From Desulfocapsa sp. (GTDB taxonomy: Bacteria; Desulfobacterota; Desulfobulbia; Desulfobulbales; Desulfocapsaceae), in NCBI GenBank assembly GCA_022712895.1, contig JAFLJS010000039.1:1-64000 (forward strand): DNA of 64,000 bases, read 5' to 3'. Position numbers and translations under genes: made by a program. The notes below the pieces were generated by a model, which saw only the letters and a list, made by a program, of their open reading frames with translations, was not told the origin of the DNA and did no database searches. This document shows, piece by piece, positions 55,187 through 63,887 of the stretch (positions are counted from its first letter, which is position 1; every line of letters begins with the position of its first letter).

Positions 55187-57484
55187 CTAGTTTTTATTAC
55201 TGGTGTTTGTGTTAATAAATTTAAGTAACTGCTGCCCAAATGGACTGGCAGGGTTGATGTTGATAATTTGTTCAGCAATGGTTTTTGCCTGATCTAACCT
55301 CTTTCTTTTTATGTAAAAACTTGCCATTGCTTGCAGATAATGCATGTTGTGTGGTTCAAGTTCAATAGTTTTTCTTAGGGCTATTTCTGCTGCTTTATAT
55401 CGGCGAAGAAAATCGAGAAGTTGTCCAAGGTTGTAGTGTACCCTGCTGTTGTGAGTCATCCCGGTTGCAGCTTTTTGCAGATGTTCAACTGCTTCGTTGT
55501 ATTTCTTCTGTTCTGCGAGCAAAAGGCCTAAGGAGTAGTGGACATCAGTGAGATCTGGATTGGTCTCCAGTGCCCTGCGTAGTTGCTTTTCTGCGAGAGT
55601 ATTTTTTCCCTGCCTGCTGTACAATACTGCTAGGTTTGTACGAGCTGCATAAAAATCACGGTCAATGTCTGTAGCTTTTTTAAATTGTTTTTCAGCCATA
55701 CTAAACTCACCTTTAAAGCTATACAGCGTACCAAGGTTGAGCCTGGAGGCTGCAAAGTCTGAAGAGTAGAGGGCTGTCTGCTCAAATTCTGTAACCGTTT
55801 TATCAAATGCTTTACGCCACCTTGAATCCAGTTGATCTGGAGGGATGCTTGTCAATGCCCTGGCGGCCTCAATTCGAACGGCTTTTATAGGATCATTGAG
55901 TAATGGTGCGAGCATTTTGGCTCGCTGGTCGTTGAGATAAGCAGGAAAGTAGGAGGTAGCGCTTCGTCTTAGAAGGGATTCATTACTGTTAAGTGCCTGC
56001 TGAAATGCTCTAGTGACTGCAATCCCCTGATATCTGCCTAAAAGAGAAAGGGCTGTGGCCCGAACAAGTATCGAAGCCAGGTTATCATCTGTTATCTGGA
56101 GTAAATTTAGAAGGGCGTTCGGATCTCCGTTGCGGGCGTCTGTAAAGGTCGTACCGAAGTGGAATTTTTGTTTGCTGCCATACCACTTTCGGGTGTGCTC
56201 TGTAGACCATGCATTATTTTTATCTGTGTGGCAACGGTTGCAGGCGTTTGGCGTTCCAAGGTTTTCACTGAGATCAGGACGTGGAATACGGATAGAGTGA
56301 TCCGGACGATAATCATTTCCCATGTAAATACGGCCCGGCATATGGCAACCCACACATTCAGCTCCGCTTCCGACTTGGAAAAGGATCTTTCCCTCAGGAG
56401 TTTTTATGGGATCACCAGTTTCACCTGTCTGCTTATGGAAGTGATGTTCTTTGCTATCATAAACAACCGCCTGATGACACTGTAAACAGAGAGTGTTACC
56501 TTCCTGATGCAGCTTGATTGTGTGTACATTATGACAATCTGTACAGCGCACATTGTTGGCATACATTTTTGACTGCACAAAGGAGCCGTAGACATACACC
56601 TCATCACGAATCTGACCATCAGCATAGTATAGCCCTTCCTCAAGTAAGCGCGGTATTTCTGTCTCCAACAAGTCCTGTTGCTGATGGCTATAATCTCCCA
56701 ACATGGAACGTCTGGAGTGACACGGAGCACAGATCTCTACCTGTTGCTGATTATTAATTTCGGAGGTTTTTACCAGTAATCCATCATCTTTTGTTGTTCG
56801 GGCCATTTCTGGAAGTTCACCCCAAAGCAGATGTTTTGATCCTGCACCGTGGCAGGCCTCGCAGCCCACATTTATTTCAGCCCAGCTAGTATCGTAATTA
56901 TCTGTCTCTGGATCATAATTTTTCTGTAGTTCTGTGGAGTGGCAGTCTGCACACATGGAGTTCCAGTTCTGTCCCTGGTTAGTCCAGTAGATCCACTCCT
57001 CCGGGTCGAGTTCCAGGTCGGGATAGAGGTGAAACCATTTTTTCTTGATTACATCCCAGGCAATGGGTAGACACTGCATGCGGCCATTGGGAAAAGGAAT
57101 AAGGTATTGCTGCAAGGGGGTGTAACCAAAGGTGTGGCTGATTTTGTAATCTGCCATTTCTCCTTTCGGTCCGCTAGTGTGTACAAAAAAAGCGCCATTT
57201 TTTCTATAAAAACGTGACGTAACTCCATTTTTTGTGAAAGCTGTGTTGTTAAAATCCCCTAACACCGTTTTTTCTGTGGCGACTGCCATGGCTTTGGCAT
57301 GGTGTGACTGCTGCCATTCCTCATACTCTCGTTTATGGCATTTGGCACAGGATTCACTACCGGTAAAAGCTGGCTGTACGTCTAAGGAGATTTTTTTCTG
57401 ACTTTTTTGTTTGAGCACATAGAGTGGCAGGGACAGGACAATTATCATGGTGGCAATGATGCCAATAATTTTCCATCTTTGCAT
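55187..57484 (-). CDS. Octaheme c-type cytochrome with TPR domain
   Basis: From ATG 57484 the product has 765 residues (a TTG 12 bases upstream is weaker). An N-terminal membrane anchor (residues ~8-24) precedes eight CXXCH motifs within about the first 420 residues: CAKCH, CADCH, CEACH, CAPCH, CTDCH, CLQCH, CVGCH, CNRCH. A HEAT-like helical stretch follows, then from ~560 to the end at least five TPR repeats such as AEKQFKKATDIDRDFYAARTNL. It is probably a periplasmic electron acceptor of the quinol-oxidising Rieske/cytochrome b pair encoded just upstream. The electron acceptor beyond it is unknown. Confidence 0.9.
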   Translation of the reverse strand: MQRWKIIGIIATMIIVLSLPLYVLKQKSQKKISLDVQPAFTGSESCAKCHKREYEEWQQSHHAKAMAVATEKTVLGDFNNTAFTKNGVTSRFYRKNGAFFVHTSGPKGEMADYKISHTFGYTPLQQYLIPFPNGRMQCLPIAWDVIKKKWFHLYPDLELDPEEWIYWTNQGQNWNSMCADCHSTELQKNYDPETDNYDTSWAEINVGCEACHGAGSKHLLWGELPEMARTTKDDGLLVKTSEINNQQQVEICAPCHSRRSMLGDYSHQQQDLLETEIPRLLEEGLYYADGQIRDEVYVYGSFVQSKMYANNVRCTDCHNVHTIKLHQEGNTLCLQCHQAVVYDSKEHHFHKQTGETGDPIKTPEGKILFQVGSGAECVGCHMPGRIYMGNDYRPDHSIRIPRPDLSENLGTPNACNRCHTDKNNAWSTEHTRKWYGSKQKFHFGTTFTDARNGDPNALLNLLQITDDNLASILVRATALSLLGRYQGIAVTRAFQQALNSNESLLRRSATSYFPAYLNDQRAKMLAPLLNDPIKAVRIEAARALTSIPPDQLDSRWRKAFDKTVTEFEQTALYSSDFAASRLNLGTLYSFKGEFSMAEKQFKKATDIDRDFYAARTNLAVLYSRQGKNTLAEKQLRRALETNPDLTDVHYSLGLLLAEQKKYNEAVEHLQKAATGMTHNSRVHYNLGQLLDFLRRYKAAEIALRKTIELEPHNMHYLQAMASFYIKRKRLDQAKTIAEQIININPASPFGQQLLKFINTNTSNKN

Positions 57485-57488
57485 GATT

Positions 57489-58010
57489 TCAGCCAAGCTC
57501 CTGTGGATAAAACAGTTGTTCAGCTACATAAACAGATCGTTTGACAGTCTTACTGGTATCAATCATAATTCTGTTATGGGTCAGCGTAATGAGGTAGATG
57601 TCAAGAGCGCGTGGTGCTGGAGACTGTATGACATTGCCGGTAGAATCAAAGATAGAGGCGTGGCATGGGCATTCAAACCGACCACGTTCCACCACCCAGG
57701 GTACAGCACAGCCAAGGTGGGTGCATTTTCTGGAAATGGCGAGCAGACCACCGTCATCCAGCCGACTCAGGTAGCAGTTTGCTTCGTGAATTAAGGTCAC
57801 AGTTCCCGGGCCAAAGTCAGATAGTTGCCCCGCATCAACAAATAGCCTTTGGGGTGTATTCATATCTCGGTTTCGTCCTGAAAAGAAGAATGAAATCCCT
57901 CCAATCATCAATTCGATAAAGGCAATAAACCCTAAAACTATCCATATGTTAGAGAGGAAGTTTCTTCGTTCAGGACGAGATGGTGATCTGTCTTGTTTTT
58001 GTATTGTCAT
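57489..58010 (-). CDS. Rieske iron-sulfur protein
   Basis: The 173-residue protein has one N-terminal membrane helix (residues ~20-45). The Rieske site is CTHLGC...CPCHASIFD, in which two Cys and two His bind the [2Fe-2S] cluster, followed by SPAPRALD. It transfers electrons from quinol to a c-type cytochrome. It starts at ATG a few bases after the cytochrome b stop and ends close to the octaheme gene, so the three are co-translated. Confidence 0.94.
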   Translation of the reverse strand: MTIQKQDRSPSRPERRNFLSNIWIVLGFIAFIELMIGGISFFFSGRNRDMNTPQRLFVDAGQLSDFGPGTVTLIHEANCYLSRLDDGGLLAISRKCTHLGCAVPWVVERGRFECPCHASIFDSTGNVIQSPAPRALDIYLITLTHNRIMIDTSKTVKRSVYVAEQLFYPQELG

Positions 58011-58015
58011 CTTTT

Positions 58016-59059
58016 TTACCAGGGCAGCAGCAGCTTCATCCCCGCACCTCTAAACCAGACACCTGTAATTGTTAACGTGATAATAACCAGAAAAAAACTG
58101 ATAAAAATCACTTGCACAAAAAGAGAAGGCTTTTCTCTTTTTTGACTCAGAAAAGGAAGAAGCAGCAGAAAAATGCTAAAAGCTAGAGGCAGTAAACAGA
58201 GAGCAAGGACAGGCTGCATATGCAGGAGCAATTCTTGAAGCCAGAGAAAGTACCAGGGAGCCTTTACTGTTTCTGGTGTGAGGCTGGGGTTGGCCATACC
58301 TGTGAGTGGTGCATCAAAAAACATGGCAAAGAGCAGGAGAAAACAGCTCACCACTGCCGCAAATGCCAGTTCTCTAACCAGTAATTCCGGGACAACAGGC
58401 AGCATATTCTGTCTATCGGCACCATCGACTTTTACTCCGCCAGCCTTTCTGATACACCAGAAATGGTAGGACATGAAGAAGAGAAAAGCCAAAGGCAGTA
58501 AAGTGGTATGAAAAGAATGAAAGATGTGCAGTGTTGCGCCGTTTACCTCGGTTCCGCCAAGTATCAAATTTTGAAGCAGATCACCGACAACCGGGATATA
58601 GGCTAGCATGGAGGATGCGATAGTGATAGCCCAGAAGGCCAGTTGATCCCATGGCAGGAGATAGCCGGTAAAGTTAGCAGTCAGGACCAGGAGCAGGAGC
58701 ACAAGCCCACTGTACCAGGTGCCCCGCCGGGGGGTAACATATGCCCCACTGAAAAAGACACGTAACAGGTGCAGACAGGCAACGACAAGGAGAAAGTGCC
58801 CGGTCCAGTGGTGTAGGTTGCGAATCAGCCGCCCTAAAAACAGTTCTGTTTGAATATGTTGCACTGAGAGATAGCTGTGAACAGGAAAAGGTTCATAGGC
58901 AAAATTCAGGAGCAGACCAGTCAGTAACTGTAGAACGACCATCAGGGTGGCAGCACCGCCAAGTCCCCAGGTTAAAGTAAAACGCACGGCCCTGGCAGGA
59001 ACCTTCCTCGGGCGAAGATGAAAAAAGAAATTCTTATACAAGTGTGACCTTTTCCCCAA
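58016..59059 (-). CDS. Cytochrome b of a bc-type quinol:cytochrome c complex
   Basis: The 347-residue protein has about seven membrane helices. The b-heme ligands lie in IRNLHHWTGHFLLVVACLH and LHIFHSFHTTLLPLAFLFFMSYHFW. The quinol-site helix TANFTGYLLPWDQLAFWAITI carries the PWDQ form in place of PWG, and PWYFLWLQELL occurs in the C-terminal part. Length suggests cytochrome b6 plus a shortened subunit IV in one chain. The only visible start is TTG 59059, lacking a clear SD. It oxidises menaquinol with the Rieske protein. Confidence 0.92.
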   Translation of the reverse strand: MGKRSHLYKNFFFHLRPRKVPARAVRFTLTWGLGGAATLMVVLQLLTGLLLNFAYEPFPVHSYLSVQHIQTELFLGRLIRNLHHWTGHFLLVVACLHLLRVFFSGAYVTPRRGTWYSGLVLLLLVLTANFTGYLLPWDQLAFWAITIASSMLAYIPVVGDLLQNLILGGTEVNGATLHIFHSFHTTLLPLAFLFFMSYHFWCIRKAGGVKVDGADRQNMLPVVPELLVRELAFAAVVSCFLLLFAMFFDAPLTGMANPSLTPETVKAPWYFLWLQELLLHMQPVLALCLLPLAFSIFLLLLPFLSQKREKPSLFVQVIFISFFLVIITLTITGVWFRGAGMKLLLPW

Positions 59060-59073
59060 ACAGTAGCAAGAAA

Positions 59074-59376
59074 CTATTTTGCAATGTCTTTACCAGTATC
59101 CTTAAGTCTTGAGGTTACTTTTTTGGTAGCTACACCAACTGCTGCACCAGTTGCCGCACCAATACCTACTTTTTTAACCAATTTTTTCTTGACCTTGTTC
59201 TTACTCTTTTCTTCACCTTTCTGGCCATCTCGGTTGAGCAAACTGTTCTCCGTGGAATCCTTGATGTCGAGTTTTTTTCCGCCGCGTTTAGACCACGCCG
59301 GTGTGGCAAACAAAAAGGTTACCACCATACCTAGGCTTATTATTGTAGAAGTTAAAAATATCTTTTTTTTATTCAT
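59074..59376 (-). CDS. Small exported protein with glycine zipper
   Basis: The 100-residue protein has an N-terminal signal or anchor (residues ~6-29, ending PAWSKR). A Lys-rich, highly charged middle is followed by GIGAATGAAVGVATKKV, a glycine-zipper segment that can insert in membranes. It lies 14 bp before cytochrome b and may belong to the same operon. No family is recognised; the role in the bc complex is only suggested by position. Confidence 0.55.
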   Translation of the reverse strand: MNKKKIFLTSTIISLGMVVTFLFATPAWSKRGGKKLDIKDSTENSLLNRDGQKGEEKSKNKVKKKLVKKVGIGAATGAAVGVATKKVTSRLKDTGKDIAK

Positions 59377-59867
59377 TGTTTTTTTGTACCTCGCTTTACT
59401 ATTCAGATTCTTTCCACAGCCAAGTCATGTTCATCCCATGAATTCGTAACTGAAGGTGACACTCCTATATTTACACAACTTTTTGAATATGACTAGAATA
59501 TTTATATATAATGTTTTGAAAACACGACTAGTTTCCCAGCCGATGGCATCACCACCGCTGACAATCTCAAAGAGTACTTTTAGATAATCACACTGAAATA
59601 AAAAGCTTTATCGCGAGTTGCTGTTCGAGGGATGCGAGGGCTCAACTTAGGGCTGGTTGCGAAATGTTGAGATCTCAGGCAGCTTTGGCAGAATTACCAC
59701 GTTTGGCAATAATTTGGATATGTTGAAGGCGGCGAAATGTAATATCCATAACAAAAAGGTATCAAATTATAAGATAATTGTATTAGACAGAATTCACAAA
59801 AATGAATATGTTGCAAGGAACAGGAGTGATTCTCGTTCACTTTTGCAAATTAAAATTGGAGGTTTCG
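59377..59867. other. 491-bp divergent gap
   Basis: The region is AT-rich and separates the bc operon from the sulfatase operon. The in-frame extension from 59802 lacks an SD, while GGAGG (59858-59862) sits before the real sulfatase ATG at 59868. I see no RNA gene, known riboswitch or clear promoter. Confidence 0.4.
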
Positions 59868-61421
59868 ATGAAGCTGAAGAAAAAAATTCTTGCCGGACTG
59901 GCGGTATCCGTAGTGATTACACTCACCACAGGATCTTTATACGCGGCAACAGGCAAAAAACCAAACATCTTGGTTATCTGGGGTGATGATATTGGCCAGT
60001 CCAATATCAGTCGTTATACCCAGGGGTTGATGGGCTACCGTACCCCAAACATTGACCGCATCGCTGAAGAAGGTATGACCTTTACCGATTATTACGGTGA
60101 GCAGAGTTGTACTGCTGGTCGCTCCTCTTTTATTATGGGACAATCCGTTTTCCGTACCGGCCTTTCCAAGGTTGGGCTACCCGGTGCCAATGAAGGTATG
60201 CAGGTGGAAGATCCAACCATTGCCGGCCTCCTCAAGGCCCAGGGGTATGCCACCGGTCAGTTTGGTAAAAATCACCTGGGTGATCGGGATGAAATGCTGC
60301 CCACCAACCATGGTTTTGACGAATTTTTCGGAAACCTCTATCATCTCAACGCCGAAGAAGAGCCTGAAAACGAGGATTACCCAAAGAATCCTGAATTTCG
60401 TAAAAAGTTTGGCCCTCGTGGGGTGATCAAGTCCTTTGCAGACGGCACGATTGAGGATACCGGGCCGCTCACAAAAAAACGAATGGAGACTGTGGATGAT
60501 GAAACCTCAGATGCTGCCATTGACTTCATTAAGCGTCAGGCCAAAGCGGGTAAGTCCTTTTTCTGTTGGTGGAGTGGTACCCGCATGCATTTCCGTACCC
60601 ATGTGAAAGAAGAACTGCGCGGCATCTCTGGTCAGGATGAATATTCCGATGGTATGGTAGAGCATGATATGCATATTGGAAAATTTTTGACCACACTGGA
60701 TGAGCTCGGTATCGCCGATAACACTATCGTATTCTACTCAACCGACAATGGGCCCCACATGAATACCTGGCCGGATGCGGCCATGACCCCCTTCCGTGGT
60801 GAAAAGAATACCAATTGGGAAGGCGGTTGGCGAGTACCCGCCATGGTGCGCTGGCCCGGAAAGATTAAAGCTGGTGTCTGGTCCAACGAGATCATGCACC
60901 ATATGGACTGGCTACCCACTTTCCTGGCTGCAGCGGGTGAACCAGATATCAAGGATAAACTTAGAACTGGCGGTGTTTCTGCCATCGATCGTACCTACAA
61001 GGTTCACCTGGACGGCTATAATTTTCTACCCTATCTTACAGGACAGGAGGAAAAAGGTCCCCGACATGAAATTTTGTATTTCTCAGATGATGGTGATTTA
61101 ACCGCATTGCGCTATGATGACTGGAAGGTAGTTTTTATGGAACAAAGGGCTACAGGAACTTTTTTACTGTGGTCAAACCCCTTTACCTTGTTACGGGTAC
61201 CGTTGATTTTCAACCTGAGGCGCGATCCTTACGAACGTGCCCAGCTGACCTCCAACACTTACTATGACTGGATGCTGGATCGTGTGTACCTGTTACTTCC
61301 TGCCCAGACTTATGTTGGAGATTTTCTACAGACCTTTGAAGAATTCCCACCGCGCCAGAAGGCTGCCAGTTTCAACCTGGATCAGGTGATGAAAAAGATG
61401 ACTGATGCTGGAGCGCATTAA
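59868..61421 (+). CDS. Cys-type periplasmic sulfatase
   Basis: ATG 59868 after GGAGG gives 517 residues with a signal peptide ending GSLYAAT. Metal-binding NILVIWGDDIG is followed by the sulfatase signature EQSCTAGRSSFIMGQ, whose Cys81 (CxAxR) is modified to formylglycine. GQFGKNHLGD and FYSTDNGPHMNTW complete the active site. It should hydrolyse sulfate esters in the periplasm. A maturase (formylglycine-generating enzyme or radical SAM anSME) must act on it, and none is complete in this window. The substrate is not predictable. Confidence 0.92.
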   Translation: MKLKKKILAGLAVSVVITLTTGSLYAATGKKPNILVIWGDDIGQSNISRYTQGLMGYRTPNIDRIAEEGMTFTDYYGEQSCTAGRSSFIMGQSVFRTGLSKVGLPGANEGMQVEDPTIAGLLKAQGYATGQFGKNHLGDRDEMLPTNHGFDEFFGNLYHLNAEEEPENEDYPKNPEFRKKFGPRGVIKSFADGTIEDTGPLTKKRMETVDDETSDAAIDFIKRQAKAGKSFFCWWSGTRMHFRTHVKEELRGISGQDEYSDGMVEHDMHIGKFLTTLDELGIADNTIVFYSTDNGPHMNTWPDAAMTPFRGEKNTNWEGGWRVPAMVRWPGKIKAGVWSNEIMHHMDWLPTFLAAAGEPDIKDKLRTGGVSAIDRTYKVHLDGYNFLPYLTGQEEKGPRHEILYFSDDGDLTALRYDDWKVVFMEQRATGTFLLWSNPFTLLRVPLIFNLRRDPYERAQLTSNTYYDWMLDRVYLLLPAQTYVGDFLQTFEEFPPRQKAASFNLDQVMKKMTDAGAH

Positions 61422-61449
61422 TCCCTTTATCGTGTAACCTTGTTTTACC

Positions 61450-61490
61450 ACCACGCCCGGTTGTTACCATACCGGGTGTGGTAGTTTTTT
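61450..61490 (+). terminator. Intrinsic terminator after sulfatase gene
   Basis: ACCACGCCCGG (61450-61460) pairs with CCGGGTGTGGT (61472-61482, one G-U pair) around an 11-base loop and is followed by T6 (61485-61490). It lies 29 bp after the sulfatase stop and before the next gene, so transcripts partly end here. Confidence 0.85.
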
Positions 61491-61514
61491 AGCATATATA
61501 GGACAACGCAGACT

Positions 61515-61934
61515 ATGAACACTTCTCGACGAATCGTATATCTCCTGCTACTTTTCACCACCATTTTCCTCACAATTCTCCAGCCAATTCATGCAGAGGA
61601 AAAGTCATCACCTGTGACAGAGCTTGATTATGGCATTATCACTGGTGAATGGCAGCGCACGGATGGCAGCTATCGCATCAGGATCAGCGGTGTTCAGGTA
61701 AACGGCCAGGTAACAGTCGAGTATTTCAACCCTAGTCCTATCCACGTTGAGCATGCTGTCATCACAACACGAAAAGGGTTAATAAAACTTTTTATTCAAC
61801 TTCAGGATACAGGATATGAAGGCTCAACGTATACCCTGTATTATTATAAGGAAAAAAATGCTCTGGCTGGCTTCTACTATCAAGCTGTCATGGACACAAG
61901 CTATGAAGTGATTTTCTTGAGAAAGAATGGTTAG
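61515..61934 (+). CDS. Small exported protein of unknown function
   Basis: The 139-residue protein has a signal peptide ending PIHAEE. The mature part, beta-rich with GEWQRTDGSYRIRISGVQVNGQVTVEYFNPSPIHVE and LYYYKEKNALAGFYYQA, looks like a small beta-barrel or lipocalin-like domain. No family is recognised. It lies between a sulfatase and an exported phosphatase, and probably belongs with them. Confidence 0.65.
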   Translation: MNTSRRIVYLLLLFTTIFLTILQPIHAEEKSSPVTELDYGIITGEWQRTDGSYRIRISGVQVNGQVTVEYFNPSPIHVEHAVITTRKGLIKLFIQLQDTGYEGSTYTLYYYKEKNALAGFYYQAVMDTSYEVIFLRKNG

Positions 61935-62002
61935 GAGCAATACTTCGGACTGTTGTTTATCGTTATGGCGGAATTGAAAAATAGAAGGACTAAGAAATCA
62001 AT

Positions 62003-62995
62003 ATGAAACAAATCAAAAACGTTACTCTCCCCCTGTTGTTATTTCTGCTCTGCTCTGTGATACCTCCGGTTTGGGCCCAAAAACAACCTTTGCCTTCCTG
62101 GAACAATGGGCCGAGCAAAAACGCTATCACCACTTTTATCACGGCTGTGACCGACAAATCCAGTCCTGACTATGTTCAGCCCAGTGAGCGTATTGCAGTC
62201 TTTGATAACGATGGTACTCTCTGGTCAGAGCAACCTGTCTACTTTCAACTGTTTTTTGCCATGGACAGGGTAAAAAAACTGGCCGTGGATCATCCAGAAT
62301 GGAATACTCAGCAACCTTTTCAGGCAGTGCTTGAGGGAGATATGGAGACTCTTGCTGCCTCGGGAGAAAAGGGACTGCTTGAACTAGTGATGGCTACTCA
62401 CGCAGGTATGACTAGCGATGAGTTCACAGAAATTGTCAAACAGTGGCTACAGACTGCTGAACATCCCACTTTGAAAAAGGCGTATACCAAGCTGGTTTAC
62501 AAGCCCATGCTTGAGCTCCTGGATTATTTGCGGGCCAATGAGTTTAAAACTTTTATTGTCTCCGGCGGTGGGATTGAGTTTATGCGTCCATGGACAGAAG
62601 AGGTTTACGGAATTCCGCCAGAGCAGGTGGTGGGCAGTTCCATTGTGAGTAAATTTGTGATGAAAGATGGAAAACCGGTATTAGTTCGTGAAGCAAAGCT
62701 TAACTTCATTGATGATAAGGAAGGAAAACCGGTGGGGATCAACCAGCACATAGGTCGTCGTCCGATTTTTGCTTTTGGTAATTCAGATGGTGATTTACAA
62801 ATGTTACAATATACTACCCTTGGCACCACGGGAAAACGTTTTGCAGGAATTGTTCACCACACCGACGGGGAGCGTGAATTTGCCTATGATCGTGATTCTC
62901 ACGTGGGGCGTCTGGATAGAGCTCTGACTGAGGCGAAAGCAAACGGTTGGACTGTGGTGGATATGAAAAAAGAGTGGAAGGTGGTGTATCCTTGA
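62003..62995 (+). CDS. Periplasmic HAD-family phosphatase
   Basis: The 330-residue protein has a signal peptide ending PVWAQK. It carries HAD motif I IAVFDNDGTLWSEQP with the nucleophilic Asp, motif II FIVSGGG, and motif IV GNSDGDLQML. It resembles serine-phosphatase-like HAD hydrolases but is exported, suggesting dephosphorylation of an external substrate alongside the sulfatase. Start ATG is clear. Confidence 0.85.
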   Translation: MKQIKNVTLPLLLFLLCSVIPPVWAQKQPLPSWNNGPSKNAITTFITAVTDKSSPDYVQPSERIAVFDNDGTLWSEQPVYFQLFFAMDRVKKLAVDHPEWNTQQPFQAVLEGDMETLAASGEKGLLELVMATHAGMTSDEFTEIVKQWLQTAEHPTLKKAYTKLVYKPMLELLDYLRANEFKTFIVSGGGIEFMRPWTEEVYGIPPEQVVGSSIVSKFVMKDGKPVLVREAKLNFIDDKEGKPVGINQHIGRRPIFAFGNSDGDLQMLQYTTLGTTGKRFAGIVHHTDGEREFAYDRDSHVGRLDRALTEAKANGWTVVDMKKEWKVVYP

Positions 62996-63038
62996 AGGAA
63001 CGCAGGGAGGCTAGCGGAAGAAAAATGAGTTGGCAGTT

Positions 63039-63887
63039 ATGATATCCAATGAGTTACTCACACAACTTTGTAAAAATAAAGTTTGTGGCGTTCTGGCCAC
63101 TGTGGTTTCCTGTGATGGTTTGGGGCCAGCGCAAAAGGGTGACTGGCTGTTTTGGGCCGAGGGTACACTTATTGCCGGCACCGTTGGCGGCGGGGCAAAT
63201 GAACAGCAGGTTTTGCAAGCCTGTGTAGAGCTTGATGAAAAGCAGAAAGTGCTGGAGGTAAACTCTTCCCTGCTGTCCGGTTTTCTTTCTTCCTGTGGCG
63301 GTACCTTACGGGTTCGTCTTGATCGTCTCGATCTGGGCGATCAAGACGATGTAACTTTTTTACAAAAACAGCAACAAACCGCGCCTTGGAGCCGACTTGT
63401 TCTCTTTGGTGCAGGGCATGTTGTCCAAGAGCTTGCCTGGCTTGCAGATCGGAACAGTTTTCGCTGTCTTGTTGTTGATCCCCGCCAGGAGTTGTTGATT
63501 GCTGATAATTTTCCAGGCACGGTGAGTCTTGTCTGTCGTCCAGCTAAGGATTGGTTGCGAGAAGAAGGTGATGTTACAATGGAAGATTTTATTATCATTG
63601 CCGGCCCTGATCATGCGACAGATCTTTGTGTTCTTGAACAGGTGGCCAAGACGCGTGCACACTATGTTGGAGTGATGGGTAGTAAAAGAAAAATCGGATC
63701 ATTTACTGAAATTTTACAGAAAAAATCCCTGTATCAGGCTCTTGAGGGAAGGCTGTTTGCACCAATCGGTATCAATATTTCTTCGAAAAGACCTTCGGAG
63801 GTTGCTGTTTCCATTGTGGCTGAGTTGATATCTATCCGCGCCAACTCTAAGGTACTAAAAAACAATAGGGGTCTTTGTTTAACGTGA
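63039..63887 (+). CDS. XdhC/CoxI-family molybdoenzyme maturation protein
   Basis: I start at ATG 63039 (282 residues); the frame also has a TTG at 63030. A five-codon mini-frame MSWQL (63025-63042) ends over the ATG and may couple its translation. Motifs are AGTVGGGANEQQV, the Rossmann LVLFGAGHVVQELAWLA, and ARTHYVGVMGS-like AHYVGVMGSKRKIGSF. XdhC proteins load sulfurated molybdenum cofactor into xanthine dehydrogenase-family enzymes. Its target enzyme is not in the window. Its 3' end overlaps the convergent radical SAM gene by 41 bp. Confidence 0.87.
   Translation: MISNELLTQLCKNKVCGVLATVVSCDGLGPAQKGDWLFWAEGTLIAGTVGGGANEQQVLQACVELDEKQKVLEVNSSLLSGFLSSCGGTLRVRLDRLDLGDQDDVTFLQKQQQTAPWSRLVLFGAGHVVQELAWLADRNSFRCLVVDPRQELLIADNFPGTVSLVCRPAKDWLREEGDVTMEDFIIIAGPDHATDLCVLEQVAKTRAHYVGVMGSKRKIGSFTEILQKKSLYQALEGRLFAPIGINISSKRPSEVAVSIVAELISIRANSKVLKNNRGLCLT

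Noticed and set aside
59377-59867. Riboswitch or small RNA ahead of the sulfatase
   Set aside because: No recognised conserved core or strong hairpin; only AT-rich sequence.
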